From contig URBM01000018.1 in the NCBI GenBank assembly GCA_900545995.1, positions 1 to 18,979 of the forward strand: a stretch of 18,979 nucleotides of DNA, read 5' to 3'. Both the position numbers and the translations under genes were made by a program. Of this stretch, positions 1 through 8,438 are shown one piece after another (position 1 is the stretch's first letter; each line of letters starts with the position of its first letter). The stretch comes from an uncultured Collinsella sp. (lineage in GTDB: Bacteria > Actinomycetota > Coriobacteriia > Coriobacteriales > Coriobacteriaceae). The notes below the pieces were generated by a model. The model saw only the letters and a program-made list of their open reading frames with translations. It made no database searches and was not told where the DNA came from.

Positions 1-24
1 CTCGAGTGGTCCTCAAATGCATAA
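1..24 (+). CDS. Possible 3' end of an upstream gene (partial)
   Basis: Frame 1 from the contig edge reads LEWSSNA and then a TAA stop at 22-24. This would overlap the ftsI ATG at 17 by 8 nt, like the other tight junctions in this cluster. In dcw clusters the gene before ftsI is usually ftsL or rsmH, so a short ftsL-like protein could end here. Seven residues cannot identify it, and the open frame may be chance. Confidence 0.25.
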   Translation, partial: LEWSSNA

Positions 25-1717
25 CACCAGACCGCGCAAGAGCTCGTCGACCGAATGGCTCACGGGCACGCCGCTGCCCCGTCGCAAAGCCGTCATGGGC
101 TTCATCGGGTTTGGCTTGGGTTTGGGCGTCCTTCGCCTTGCCGACTATCAAATCGTGGAAGCCGATAAGCTACGCGACCGCGCCGATGCACGTCGCTTGC
201 TCGCGCAGACGCTATATGCCAAGCGCGGTACCATCTACGACCGTAACGGCAACGTGCTGACGTCGTCGGTCGAATGTCGCAACATCGCCGTGAATCCTCA
301 GCTTATCGAGGACGTTGACAAGACGGTGTCAGCGCTGGTCAAAGCTACGGGAATCGATAAAAAGACCTGTCGCGAGCTCGTTGAGTCGGATGGCACCTGG
401 GTGTATATCAAACGCCAGGTGGACGAGGACGATGTCGCGGCGCTGGAGAAGAAGAACCTGCCAGGCGTGCTCTTTGAGCAGGCCATGAAGCGCGTGTACC
501 CCTACGGCAACCTGGCATCGCAGGTGCTTGGCGTGGTAAACGTGGACAACGACGGTCTGACGGGCCTCGAAAAACAGTACAACAAGCTTTTGACCGGAAC
601 CAACGGTTCGCTGGTGCGCGAGCGGGCGAGGGACGGTAGCTATATCGCGGGCGGCGCCTATAAAAAGGTGGCGGCGGTTGACGGCGTGGACATCGTGACG
701 ACGCTCGATGTCAATATCCAGCGTGCCGCCGAGGACGCCCTGGCCGAGGCGGTCGAAAAGACCAAGGCCAAGAATGGCTCGGCCCTGGTCACCGATCCCA
801 CGACGGGCGAGATTCTGGCGGCATGCTCGTATCCGACATATGACCAGACCGATCTGGAAAACGCCAAGACCGAGGACATGAACTTGCGCCTGGTTACCGA
901 TGCCTACGAGCCCGGCTCGGTCTTTAAGACGCTCGTGGCCGGTGCCGGCTTCGACTTGGGTGCCGTGCGTTCGAGCACGTCGTTTGAGGTGCCGGCGAGC
1001 ATTAAGGTTGGCGACGACACCGTTACCGACGCCGATAAGCGCGACTACACCATGACCATGGACGTGCGCGAGATGATGCGCCGTTCGTCCAATGTGGGCT
1101 TTGTCCTGGTGGGACGCAAGATCGGTGCCGATGATTTTGCCACCTATGTGGACAAGTGGGGTATCGGTCATAGCTCCGGTGTCGATTTTCCGGGTGAGAG
1201 CCTGGGCATCGTCAAGGAGCGCGACCAGTACGACGGCGCCACGCTGGGCTCGATGAGCTTTGGCCAGGCGCTGTCCGTCTCGCCGATTGAGGTCGCACGT
1301 GCCGTGGGCGGCATCGCGAACGGCGGCGTGATGATGACTCCGCACTTCTATAAGTCCAGCAAGGGCGATGAGAAGGACTGGGGCGAAGGCGAGCGCGCGA
1401 TTTCGGAGGACGCTGCCGCCCAGGTGACATCGTGCATGCAGACGGTCGTGTCCGAAGGCACGGGCGTTGGCGGTGCGGTCGATGGCTATGACGTGGCGGG
1501 CAAGACCGGTACGGCCGAGCGTGCTGACGAGAACGGCGGTTACCTCAAGGAGAACTACATGTCGTCCTTTATGGGCTTTGCGCCGGCACAATCGCCCAAG
1601 GTGCTGTGCTATATCACACTCGATGGAACGCCGAGCGGCTCGGATGCCGCCGCGGTGCCATTCCAGTCCATTATGGCCAACGCGCTCGACGTGCTGGGTA
1701 TCCCGCGCACGAAGTAG
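17..1717 (+). CDS. ftsI: Septal class B penicillin-binding protein (FtsI/PBP3-like transpeptidase)
   Basis: This is a D,D-transpeptidase that crosslinks septal peptidoglycan on the outer face of the membrane as partner of FtsW. The 566 aa protein has a short basic cytosolic N-terminus and a weak membrane anchor at about residues 25-43. A PBP dimerisation domain follows, opening with RGTIYDRNGNVL at about 75-86, and then the transpeptidase domain. The three active-site motifs are intact: SVFK (Ser301, Lys304), SSN (357-359) and KTG (496-498). There are no PASTA repeats after the catalytic domain, which argues for FtsI rather than SpoVD or PBP2x. The ATG at 17 has no good Shine-Dalgarno sequence (only GAGTGG at 4-9), and the frame stays open to the contig edge, so the true start could lie further upstream. 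It heads the wall genes in this window and is followed by a 125-nt gap before murF. Confidence 0.95.
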   Translation: MHNTRPRKSSSTEWLTGTPLPRRKAVMGFIGFGLGLGVLRLADYQIVEADKLRDRADARRLLAQTLYAKRGTIYDRNGNVLTSSVECRNIAVNPQLIEDVDKTVSALVKATGIDKKTCRELVESDGTWVYIKRQVDEDDVAALEKKNLPGVLFEQAMKRVYPYGNLASQVLGVVNVDNDGLTGLEKQYNKLLTGTNGSLVRERARDGSYIAGGAYKKVAAVDGVDIVTTLDVNIQRAAEDALAEAVEKTKAKNGSALVTDPTTGEILAACSYPTYDQTDLENAKTEDMNLRLVTDAYEPGSVFKTLVAGAGFDLGAVRSSTSFEVPASIKVGDDTVTDADKRDYTMTMDVREMMRRSSNVGFVLVGRKIGADDFATYVDKWGIGHSSGVDFPGESLGIVKERDQYDGATLGSMSFGQALSVSPIEVARAVGGIANGGVMMTPHFYKSSKGDEKDWGEGERAISEDAAAQVTSCMQTVVSEGTGVGGAVDGYDVAGKTGTAERADENGGYLKENYMSSFMGFAPAQSPKVLCYITLDGTPSGSDAAAVPFQSIMANALDVLGIPRTK

Positions 1718-1842
1718 GGGGTTACAATCTTGAGCGTGGTCTGCCGTTTGATCTGAAGGGTGTTCACATGCCCTGCACCACGCGCGCATGGCACTGGGAT
1801 ACAATACGCCGATAGCATTATTAGGTTTACAGGGGAGCTGCA
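1718..1842 (+). promoter_or_regulatory. ftsI-murF gap with two TACAAT boxes; possible internal promoter
   Basis: This 125-nt gap is where murE would normally sit. It contains two copies of TACAAT (1723-1728 and 1800-1805), each a good match to a sigma-A -10 hexamer in GC-rich surroundings. Neither has a convincing -35 at 16-18 bp. The second lies 37 nt before the murF start, which would suit a short leader. I see no hairpin strong enough to be a terminator. The promoter call is inference from the -10 matches only. Confidence 0.3.
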
Positions 1843-3267
1843 ATGATAGAGATCGCCGTCAACAACCTCGCGGCCTCAACGGGGGCCCGAACCGTGACGG
1901 AAGAAGTCGACCGGGTATGCCGCGGGTGCGTTATCGACTCGCGTCAGGTCGAGGAGGGGACGATCTTTGTCGCCTTCCCCGGCGAAAAGGTCGACGGCAA
2001 TGATTTTGCCTCCCGTGCCATCGAGTCGGGTGCCGGTGCCGTCGTGATGACGCGCGAGCCCGATGCCGAGCTGGTTTCGTTGGCGCAGGATAAGGGATGC
2101 GCCATCTTGCTGACCGACGACCCCGTGGAGTTCTTGCTGCGCCTGGCGCACGTATATCGCTTGGAGCTTGGCTGCCTGGTCGTCGGCATTACCGGTTCGA
2201 TTGGCAAGACGACGACCAAGGACGTGCTCGCCGCCGTGCTCGCCAAGCGTTATCGCGTCTGGGCCACGAAGGGCAATTTCAACAACTTGATCGGCATGCC
2301 GCTCACGGTGCTTTCCGCTCCGGCCGATACCGAGGTCCTGGTGCTCGAGATGGGCATGAACCATTTTCATGAGATTGAGCGCCTGTCCCAGTCTGCCAAC
2401 CCCAATCTTGCCATCGTGAGCAAGATCGGAACCTCCCACATCGGTATCCTGGGCAGCCGCGAGAACATCGCTCGCGCCAAGTCCGAGATTGTCCAGGGCA
2501 TGTGCGCCGCCGGCGACTTCTCGCCGTTGCTGGTTTTGGGCGGCGAGGACGACTTTACGCCGTTCATTCGCGATACGTTCGCCCAGCCTGCGGGTATTGA
2601 CGTGATGCTGGCCGGTGTCTCGGACGACGACGAGGTCCGCGCGCGCGACATTCGCGTCGACGACGAGGGCCATCCGGTCTTTACGCTCGACTTTGGTCAG
2701 GGCGACACGGTCGATACCATGTTGGCTATTCCCGGTGTGCAGTCCGTGCCCAATGCCGTCAAGGCCGCCGCGGTCGCCTATCGTCTTGGCGTGACGCCCG
2801 AGCAGATCGATGCTGCCTTTAGGGGCCTTACGATCACCGGTCACCGTCAGGAGATCAAGCGCGCCAAGAGCGGAGCACGCATCATCGACGACTCCTATAA
2901 CGCCAGTGCCGAGTCTATGGCTGCCGGCCTCGATTTGCTGTGCTCGCTCATCTGTGACGGTTCGCGCATGGCGATCTTGGGCGAGATGGGCGAGATGGGC
3001 GACGAGGCTCCCCGCATGCATGAGCTCGTGGGAGCCTATGCCGCCGCCAAGAAGCTCGACATGCTCGCGTGCGTTGGCGGCGAGCTGGCTCAGCTCATGG
3101 CCGATGCCGCACGTATGATGGGTATGGATGAGGACCGCATCCAGGTATTCTCCGATTATCAGCAGGTGCTCGACCGCATGGGCGGCGCGCTTGAAAATCA
3201 TGATGTTGTACTGGTCAAGGGTTCCCGTTTTGTTGAGCTCGACCGCTTTGTGGAAGGTGTGTGCTAG
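1843..3267 (+). CDS. murF: UDP-MurNAc-tripeptide--D-Ala-D-Ala ligase (MurF)
   Basis: MurF is the cytosolic ATP-dependent ligase that adds the D-Ala-D-Ala dipeptide to UDP-MurNAc-tripeptide and completes the pentapeptide. At 474 aa it is normal length. The P-loop GITGSIGKTTT lies at 115-125 (Lys122), followed by the Mur-ligase central-domain motif EMGMNHFHEIERL. The MurF-type DDSYNASAESMAAGL signature precedes the C-terminal domain. The N-terminus has the SRQVEEGTIFVAFPGEKVDG substrate-binding segment typical of MurE and MurF. The P-loop with SIGKTTT and the SYNA motif distinguish it from MurE. The start ATG has a good ribosome binding site, AGGGGAG at 1831-1837. The 3' end is 3 nt from mraY. 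Confidence 0.96.
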   Translation: MIEIAVNNLAASTGARTVTEEVDRVCRGCVIDSRQVEEGTIFVAFPGEKVDGNDFASRAIESGAGAVVMTREPDAELVSLAQDKGCAILLTDDPVEFLLRLAHVYRLELGCLVVGITGSIGKTTTKDVLAAVLAKRYRVWATKGNFNNLIGMPLTVLSAPADTEVLVLEMGMNHFHEIERLSQSANPNLAIVSKIGTSHIGILGSRENIARAKSEIVQGMCAAGDFSPLLVLGGEDDFTPFIRDTFAQPAGIDVMLAGVSDDDEVRARDIRVDDEGHPVFTLDFGQGDTVDTMLAIPGVQSVPNAVKAAAVAYRLGVTPEQIDAAFRGLTITGHRQEIKRAKSGARIIDDSYNASAESMAAGLDLLCSLICDGSRMAILGEMGEMGDEAPRMHELVGAYAAAKKLDMLACVGGELAQLMADAARMMGMDEDRIQVFSDYQQVLDRMGGALENHDVVLVKGSRFVELDRFVEGVC

Positions 3268-3270
3268 CCC

Positions 3271-4290
3271 ATGTTCGGCAATCCCTCGTATCCTACGTAT
3301 CAGGCCTTTTTGGGACTTGGCATCGCTGCCGCCATTGCGTTGCTGCTTATGCCGTGGTGGATCAAGCTGCTGAAGGTCGAGGGTATCGGCCAGCAGGTCC
3401 GAGCCGACGGCCCCAAGCGTCATTTGATTAAACAGGGTACGCCGACCATGGGCGGTGTCATCATCCTTGTCGCGATCTCGCTGACCTGCCTGCTGATGGG
3501 CAAGCTCACCACCGAGCTCGTGCTCGTGCTGCTTGCCACGCTGGCCACCGGCGTTCTGGGTCTCATCGACGACCTGACCTCCGTCACGCATGGTCGCTCG
3601 CTCGGCCTGACGCCTCACGCCAAGATGATCGGCCTGACCATCATCTGCGTCACTTTTACCGTGCTCGCCGTCAATTGGTGCGGCGTCGCCCCCGAGATTC
3701 GTTTTCCCGGCGGCCTGACGATTGACCTCGGTGTTCTTTCGACCACCATCTGCGGCCTTTCGTTCCCGTGGCTCTACATTGTATTTTGCTGGCTGATGAT
3801 CGCTGGTCTTTCCAATGCCGTGAACCTGACCGATGGTCTGGACGGCCTTGCCGGCGGCACTTCCATGATCGCCATGCTCGCCATGGCCGCCATGGCGTTT
3901 TTGCACGGTGACGTGAACCTGTCCATCTTCTGCACGGCGTGCGCCGGTGCCTGCCTGGGCTTTTTGTGGTTCAACTGCTACCCGGCGAGCATCTTTATGG
4001 GCGATACCGGCTCGCTTGCCCTGGGTGCCGCTTTTGCCTGCACCTCCATCATTACCAACACCGAAGTCGTTTCCCTCATCATCGGCGGCCTGTTTATCGT
4101 CGAGACTCTGTCGGTCATGATCCAGGTCGTCTATTTCCACTTTACGCACAAGCGCGTCTTCCTTATGGCGCCCATCCATCATCATTTCGAAAAGAAGGGC
4201 TGGGCCGAGACCAAGGTCGTTATCCGTTTTTGGATTATCGCCGCGGCCTTTGGCGCCGTTGGCCTCGCCCTGTTCTTCCAGTTGGGATAG
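3271..4290 (+). CDS. mraY: Phospho-MurNAc-pentapeptide transferase (MraY, lipid I synthase)
   Basis: MraY is the integral membrane enzyme that transfers phospho-MurNAc-pentapeptide from UDP to undecaprenyl phosphate, giving lipid I. At 339 aa it is usual length, with about ten hydrophobic segments. Conserved MraY motifs are all present: the Asp pair at 100-101 (LIDDLTSV), NLTDGLDGLAGG from Asn185 with Asp188 and Asp191, GDTGSLALG with Asp245, and the HHH motif at 303-305 in the MAPIHHHFEKKGW segment. It starts 3 nt after the murF stop. The only Shine-Dalgarno-like sequence (GGAAGGTG, 3252-3259) is weak and distant, so translation is probably coupled to murF. A 9-nt gap leads to murD. Confidence 0.96.
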   Translation: MFGNPSYPTYQAFLGLGIAAAIALLLMPWWIKLLKVEGIGQQVRADGPKRHLIKQGTPTMGGVIILVAISLTCLLMGKLTTELVLVLLATLATGVLGLIDDLTSVTHGRSLGLTPHAKMIGLTIICVTFTVLAVNWCGVAPEIRFPGGLTIDLGVLSTTICGLSFPWLYIVFCWLMIAGLSNAVNLTDGLDGLAGGTSMIAMLAMAAMAFLHGDVNLSIFCTACAGACLGFLWFNCYPASIFMGDTGSLALGAAFACTSIITNTEVVSLIIGGLFIVETLSVMIQVVYFHFTHKRVFLMAPIHHHFEKKGWAETKVVIRFWIIAAAFGAVGLALFFQLG

Positions 4291-4299
4291 TGGTCTTTC

Positions 4300-5706
4300 A
4301 TGCCTCTTGCTGATGTCTTTAGCCTGCTTGTTTTGGGGCAGGGTAAATCCGGTCTCGATGTCGCCCGTTGGGCGTTGGCTCATCCCGAGCGCGTGAGCGC
4401 CACGACCGTGTATGGCGGCGGTACCTCCGAGCCCAATGACGCCACACGTGCGCTTGAGGCGCAGGGCGCGTCGTTTGTCTACGGCACCGAGCAGGTCGAG
4501 GGTGCCTATGACGTGTGCGTGACATGCCCGGGTATCTCGGAGTTCTCGACTTTCTTTAAGGCCGGGCGTGAGCATGCCGCTCAGATTATGGGCGAGCCCG
4601 AGTTTGCCTATCGCCTGTCTCCCCAAAATTGGATCGCCATCACGGGCACCAACGGCAAGACAACTACCACGTCGCTGACCGATTATCTGCTCAAGGCCGC
4701 CGGTGAAGCCAGCGTGGCCGTCGGCAATATCGGTGAGCCGCCGGTGAACGAGATCGACGGCCGCGCACACAATGAGTGGTTTGTGGCCGAGCTGTCGAGT
4801 TATCAGATTGCTACGACAGCCGAGCTTCATCCTCGCGTGGCGGTGCTGCTCAACATCACGCCCGACCACCTGGGCTGGCACAAGAGCCACAAGAACTATG
4901 CGCTTGCCAAGATCAAGTTGTTCGAGAATATGGTCGATGACGACCTCGTGGTTATCGACGTTGAGGATGCCGGCATCCATGAGTTCGATGAGTACATCTA
5001 CACACCGGGTCGCCGCATCTGCAAGGTCGCTTTTGACGAGCCCGAGGGTGCAGACGCCGCCTTTGTGCGCGATGGCAAGATGGTCGTGCGCCTGAAGGGC
5101 GTCGAGACTCAGCTTGTCGCCACGTCCGAGCTCAAGATCTCGGGCCATCACAATGTCATTAATGCCCTATGTGCCGCCACGGCTGCTCTGGCCGTCGGTG
5201 CCGATCCCGAGGGCGTTTGCCGCGGTTTGGCATCGTTCCAGCCACTCGAACACCGCGTGGAACCCTGCGGCGAGATCGATGGCGTGCGCTACGTCAACGA
5301 TTCCAAGGCAACGAACACCGATGCGGTCGAAAAGGCCCTGACGGCATTTCCCGATGACGACGTGATCTTGCTGCTCGGCGGCCACGATAAGGGCACGCCG
5401 CTCACGGACTTCGCGCGCGTCGTTATGGACAACGTGCGCTCGGTCGTTTGCTTTGGCGATGCGCGCGAGCGCTTTACCGCCGCTATGGACGAGGCCGATG
5501 TCGATGGTGACGTGGATATCGCCCAGGCCGATGATCTGCGCGATGCCGTTGACGTTGCCCGCTCGCTCTCGAGCCGCGGCGACGTGATCCTGCTTTCGCC
5601 CGCTTGCTCTTCGTTCGACGAGTTCTCGGGCTACGAGGAGCGCGGCCGCGTGTTTAAGGACTACGTGGCCCAGCTTGCCGCGGCAGCGAAATCGCAAACG
5701 GAATAG
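4300..5706 (+). CDS. murD: UDP-MurNAc-L-Ala--D-Glu ligase (MurD)
   Basis: MurD is the cytosolic ATP-dependent ligase that adds D-glutamate to UDP-MurNAc-L-Ala. The 468 aa protein opens with a Rossmann-type LLVLGQGKSG loop that binds the uridine nucleotide. The P-loop GTNGKTTT is at 116-123 (Lys120). AELSSYQI, HLGWHKSHKNYALAKIKLF and VNDSKATNTDA follow, and the C-terminal SPACSSFDEFSGYEERGR block is typical of MurD. The LSSYQ motif separates it from MurC and MurF. Start ATG 4300 has no clear Shine-Dalgarno sequence and lies 9 nt after mraY, so coupling is likely. ftsW begins just downstream. Confidence 0.96.
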   Translation: MPLADVFSLLVLGQGKSGLDVARWALAHPERVSATTVYGGGTSEPNDATRALEAQGASFVYGTEQVEGAYDVCVTCPGISEFSTFFKAGREHAAQIMGEPEFAYRLSPQNWIAITGTNGKTTTTSLTDYLLKAAGEASVAVGNIGEPPVNEIDGRAHNEWFVAELSSYQIATTAELHPRVAVLLNITPDHLGWHKSHKNYALAKIKLFENMVDDDLVVIDVEDAGIHEFDEYIYTPGRRICKVAFDEPEGADAAFVRDGKMVVRLKGVETQLVATSELKISGHHNVINALCAATAALAVGADPEGVCRGLASFQPLEHRVEPCGEIDGVRYVNDSKATNTDAVEKALTAFPDDDVILLLGGHDKGTPLTDFARVVMDNVRSVVCFGDARERFTAAMDEADVDGDVDIAQADDLRDAVDVARSLSSRGDVILLSPACSSFDEFSGYEERGRVFKDYVAQLAAAAKSQTE

Positions 5707-5709
5707 GGG
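5705..5709 (+). promoter_or_regulatory. Ribosome binding site deciding the ftsW start
   Basis: AGGGG here overlaps the murD stop. It lies 6 nt before GTG 5716 but touches TTG 5710, so it favours GTG 5716. ATG 5743 is an in-frame alternative, but its nearest purine run is about 13 nt away. Confidence 0.5.
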
Positions 5710-5715
5710 TTGCCG

Positions 5716-7236
5716 GTGAGAGAGGAGAGCCCCCGAAGTGATATGAGGAGGCCCGACTCGGACCGTGCTTCCTCGCTGCGTAGCACGCCGCGTTCCGGAC
5801 GCGGCGGGCAGACGTTCGGTGAGCGCTATATTGCCGGCGTCCCCGCCCGCATCATGCGCCCTCGTTTGATATTTATGGCTTGCCTGTTTAGCTTGGTTTG
5901 CTTTGGCTTGCTGATGGTGTACTCGGCATCTTCGGTCGAGGCGCTGCACGAGAATGGTACGGCGACGTTTTTCCTGTTTCGACAGGCCGCGTTTGCCGGA
6001 GTTGGCGTGCTGGCCATGGTTGCCATCGTGCGCGTCTTGCCGGACAGTTGGTTTGGGGAAGACGTGCTCAGGATCTTTCTCATGGGCATGATAGGGCTAC
6101 TGGTTCTGGTGTTCTTTATGGGTAGCGGCAGTCGTGGAGCCACGCGTTGGCTCAACATCGCCGGTATTCAGTTCCAGCCGTCTGAGTTTTTAAAGCCGTT
6201 CGCCATCGCGTATTCGGCAATCATGCTCGACCGCATCTTTTCGCCCGGCGGCAACATCAACGAGTTTCTTCGCAAGATGGGTGTCTACCTGGGCATTTCG
6301 CTCTTTCTGATTTTTGTTCAGCCCGATTTTGGCACCGTTCTGATCATCTTGCTGACCCTCATGTGCATGGCGTTGTTTGCGGGATTGGACCCCAAATATA
6401 TCGTTTGGACGGTCGTTGCCGGCATCGCCGTCATTGCGATCGCCCTTATCGCCGAGCCGTATCGTATGACGCGTGTCGAGGTTGCTTGGAATCCTTGGGC
6501 AGACGAATATGGTGATGGCTATCAGGCCACGCTTGCCATTATGGCGTTTGCCTCGGGCGGCCTGTTCGGTCGCGGTATCGGTAACTCCACCATGAAGTAC
6601 TCGTATTTGCCCGAGGCGCATAACGACTACATCTTGGCTATTATCGGCGAGGAAGTTGGCTTTATCGGAACCGTGCTGTTCTTCTTGGTGTTCGCGATGC
6701 TGATCTACTCGGCGTTTCGTATTGCCGAGCAGGCGACCGACCGTCGCGGAGCACTTATGGCATCGGGTTCCGCGGTCATCCTTGCGGTGCAGTTTTTGAT
6801 CAACGCGCTGGGCATTCTCAATGTGTTTCCCATGACGGGCAAGCCGCTGCCGTTTATTAGCTACGGTGGCTCGTCGATTATTGTGTCGCTTATGCTCGCC
6901 GGTCTGATCCTGCGCGTTTCGTATGAGAGCGCCCGTCGCGATGAGTACGACCGTCGCCGCGAGAGCTTTGCCGTTATGGATGAGAGTACCGCCGGCGTGC
7001 CCCACGTGCGCGGCGAGCGATCTTCGCGTAACGGCTTTACCGTTCTGGATGGCTCTGCGACCGAGCCGGTAGCCCGTCCGCGTCAGCGAACGGCGCCGCA
7101 AGGTCGTCCGCAGCGCCCCACTCCTCGCAATGCGGGCGGCGGATATAATCGAATCGATTTGAATTCGGACCCGTCGGCGCGTTTGCGCACCGATGACCAG
7201 GGACCGCGTGTACGAAGGGATTACCATGACCGATAA
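5716..7236 (+). CDS. ftsW: Septal peptidoglycan glycosyltransferase FtsW (SEDS family)
   Basis: FtsW is the membrane glycosyltransferase that polymerises lipid II at the septum, working with FtsI. From GTG 5716 it is 506 aa: a basic cytosolic N-tail of about 50 residues, some ten membrane segments from about 51 to 400, and a long Arg-rich hydrophilic C-tail (about 400-506). SEDS signatures include PSEFLKPFAIAY, the EAHNDY loop with the likely catalytic Asp304, and KPLPFISYGGSS near the end of the membrane core. That last motif and the divisome context favour FtsW over RodA. The C-tail carries two copies of an F-[AT]-V-[ML]-D-x-S motif at 418-424 and 441-447. TTG 5710 and ATG 5743 are other possible starts. 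The 3' end overlaps murG by 11 nt. Confidence 0.94.
   Translation: MREESPRSDMRRPDSDRASSLRSTPRSGRGGQTFGERYIAGVPARIMRPRLIFMACLFSLVCFGLLMVYSASSVEALHENGTATFFLFRQAAFAGVGVLAMVAIVRVLPDSWFGEDVLRIFLMGMIGLLVLVFFMGSGSRGATRWLNIAGIQFQPSEFLKPFAIAYSAIMLDRIFSPGGNINEFLRKMGVYLGISLFLIFVQPDFGTVLIILLTLMCMALFAGLDPKYIVWTVVAGIAVIAIALIAEPYRMTRVEVAWNPWADEYGDGYQATLAIMAFASGGLFGRGIGNSTMKYSYLPEAHNDYILAIIGEEVGFIGTVLFFLVFAMLIYSAFRIAEQATDRRGALMASGSAVILAVQFLINALGILNVFPMTGKPLPFISYGGSSIIVSLMLAGLILRVSYESARRDEYDRRRESFAVMDESTAGVPHVRGERSSRNGFTVLDGSATEPVARPRQRTAPQGRPQRPTPRNAGGGYNRIDLNSDPSARLRTDDQGPRVRRDYHDR
7214..7220 (+). promoter_or_regulatory. Ribosome binding site deciding the murG start
   Basis: GAAGGGA lies 5 nt before ATG 7226 and inside the end of ftsW. 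It favours 7226 over the in-frame ATG at 7193, which has no comparable site. Confidence 0.6.
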
Positions 7237-8341
7237 GATGACCGTTGCTATTGCAGCCGGCGGCACGGCAGGACATATCAACCCCGCGCTCGCCTTGGCC
7301 GAGGAGCTGCGTGACCGCGGTCATCACGTTGTGTTCGTGGGCCAGTCGCGCAAGCTCGAGGGTCGTCTGGTTCCCGAGGCCGGATTCGATTTTGTGCCCA
7401 TCACGGTCACGGGCTTCGATCGCTCCCGTCCCTGGACGGCGCTGACCTCGCTGTGGCGCGTCAACAAGGCGAAGCGTGCGCTTGCCAGTCACTTCTCAAA
7501 GGTCGGTAAGCCCGATGCCGCTATCGGCTTTGGTGCTTACGTTGAGGTCCCGCTGCTGGGTTGGTGCAAGGGCGCCGGCGTTCCGTATCTGCTGCACGAG
7601 CAGAACTCTGTTCCGGGTCTGGCCAATAAGATGATGAACTCACATGCCGCCCGCGTGTGCATTTCGGTACCTGCGGCCCGCGCGGTCTTTGAGCGTGAGG
7701 GCGACCCCGACCATGTGCTCATGACGGGCAATCCTGTGCGTCGTTCGGTGATCGAGGGCGATCGCGCCCGCGGTCGCAAGACGCTCGGTGTGCCCGAGGA
7801 CGCGACGCTTCTGCTCGTCTTTGGTGGTTCGCTCGGTGCCCAGCATCTCAACGAGCGCGTTGCCTCGCTCAAGAGTGAGCTGCTGACCCGCGAGAATCTC
7901 TACGTTTTGCATTCGACGGGTGCCGACGGCTTTGAGGAGACCGAGCGCGCTTTGGCGCTGACGCCCGAGGAGGCGAAGCGCTATCGAGTCCAGCCCTACA
8001 TCGACAACATGGGCGATATGCTGGCTGCGGCCGATTTGGTGCTCTCGCGTTCCGGTGCCTCGAGCGTGGCCGAGATCGCCGCGCTTGCCGTGCCCTCGGT
8101 ACTCGTGCCGTACCCGCACGCCACGGCCGACCACCAGACCACGAATGCGCGTTACCTGGTCGATGCCGGTGCCGGCGTGCTATGCGCCGATGCCGATATC
8201 GACGCCCCTGCCTTTGCCGACGAGCTGCTGCACCTGATCGATGACGCTGCGGCGCGTGATGCGATGCGTCAGGCGGCGCGTGGCTTGGCCCAGGACCGTG
8301 CCGCCGCACTTTTGGCCGATGTGGTAGAGGGATTGCGTTAG
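7226..8341 (+). CDS. murG: Lipid II synthase: UDP-GlcNAc--undecaprenyl-PP-MurNAc-pentapeptide GlcNAc transferase (MurG)
   Basis: MurG is a peripheral membrane GT-B glycosyltransferase (family GT28). It adds GlcNAc to lipid I on the inner leaflet, forming lipid II. From ATG 7226 the protein is 371 aa. The N-terminal acceptor-binding loop GGTAGHINPALAL is at residues 12-24, close to the usual GGTGGH. IGFGAYVEVP and HEQNSVPGLANK follow. The C-terminal donor domain has FGGSLGAQHLNE and the UDP-GlcNAc region SRSGASSVAEIAAL with PYPHATADHQTTNA. An upstream in-frame ATG at 7193 would add 11 residues not expected in the family. Translation overlaps the ftsW stop by 11 nt. A 97-nt gap follows. Confidence 0.96.
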   Translation: MTDKMTVAIAAGGTAGHINPALALAEELRDRGHHVVFVGQSRKLEGRLVPEAGFDFVPITVTGFDRSRPWTALTSLWRVNKAKRALASHFSKVGKPDAAIGFGAYVEVPLLGWCKGAGVPYLLHEQNSVPGLANKMMNSHAARVCISVPAARAVFEREGDPDHVLMTGNPVRRSVIEGDRARGRKTLGVPEDATLLLVFGGSLGAQHLNERVASLKSELLTRENLYVLHSTGADGFEETERALALTPEEAKRYRVQPYIDNMGDMLAAADLVLSRSGASSVAEIAALAVPSVLVPYPHATADHQTTNARYLVDAGAGVLCADADIDAPAFADELLHLIDDAAARDAMRQAARGLAQDRAAALLADVVEGLR

Positions 8342-8438
8342 TTAGACGGGATATCGCCGGTCGCCCTCGCGCGGATGCGGTAGGTGCGGTACAGTTAATG
8401 GGTTACAGGCAGTGTTTACGCAAGGAGTACACGAGCAC
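8342..8438 (+). promoter_or_regulatory. murG-murC gap; possible weak internal promoter
   Basis: This is the longest gap between murD and ftsQ. It contains a short direct repeat, TGCGGTA at 8376-8382 and 8385-8391, and a -10-like TACAGT at 8390-8395. No good -35 is placed for it and no terminator hairpin is visible. A promoter for murC-murB-ftsQ is possible but weakly supported. Confidence 0.2.
8422..8427 (+). promoter_or_regulatory. Ribosome binding site of murC
   Basis: AAGGAG is the only good site in the gap. It lies 11 nt before ATG 8439, slightly longer than usual. It lies downstream of the alternative GTG 8412, which therefore has no site of its own. Confidence 0.5.

Noticed and set aside
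1..6. CTCGAG palindrome at the left edge
   Set aside because: A 6-bp site is expected by chance; there is no adapter or vector sequence next to it.
329..1843. 504-codon - strand frame opposite ftsI
   Set aside because: Antisense shadow; low-complexity His/Arg/Gly/Ala composition and full overlap with a gene having intact PBP motifs.
2980..2997. Tandem 9-nt repeat GGCGAGATG in murF
   Set aside because: It encodes GEMGEM at a spot where MurF normally has a similar G-[DE]-M-x-E-[LM]-G motif, so it is ordinary coding sequence.
1876..5151. A 1091-codon open frame on the - strand across murF, mraY and murD
   Set aside because: It is the antisense shadow of three well-supported genes, produced by strong GC codon bias. 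The product is rich in His, Gly, Asp and Ala with no recognisable domain and no ribosome binding site.
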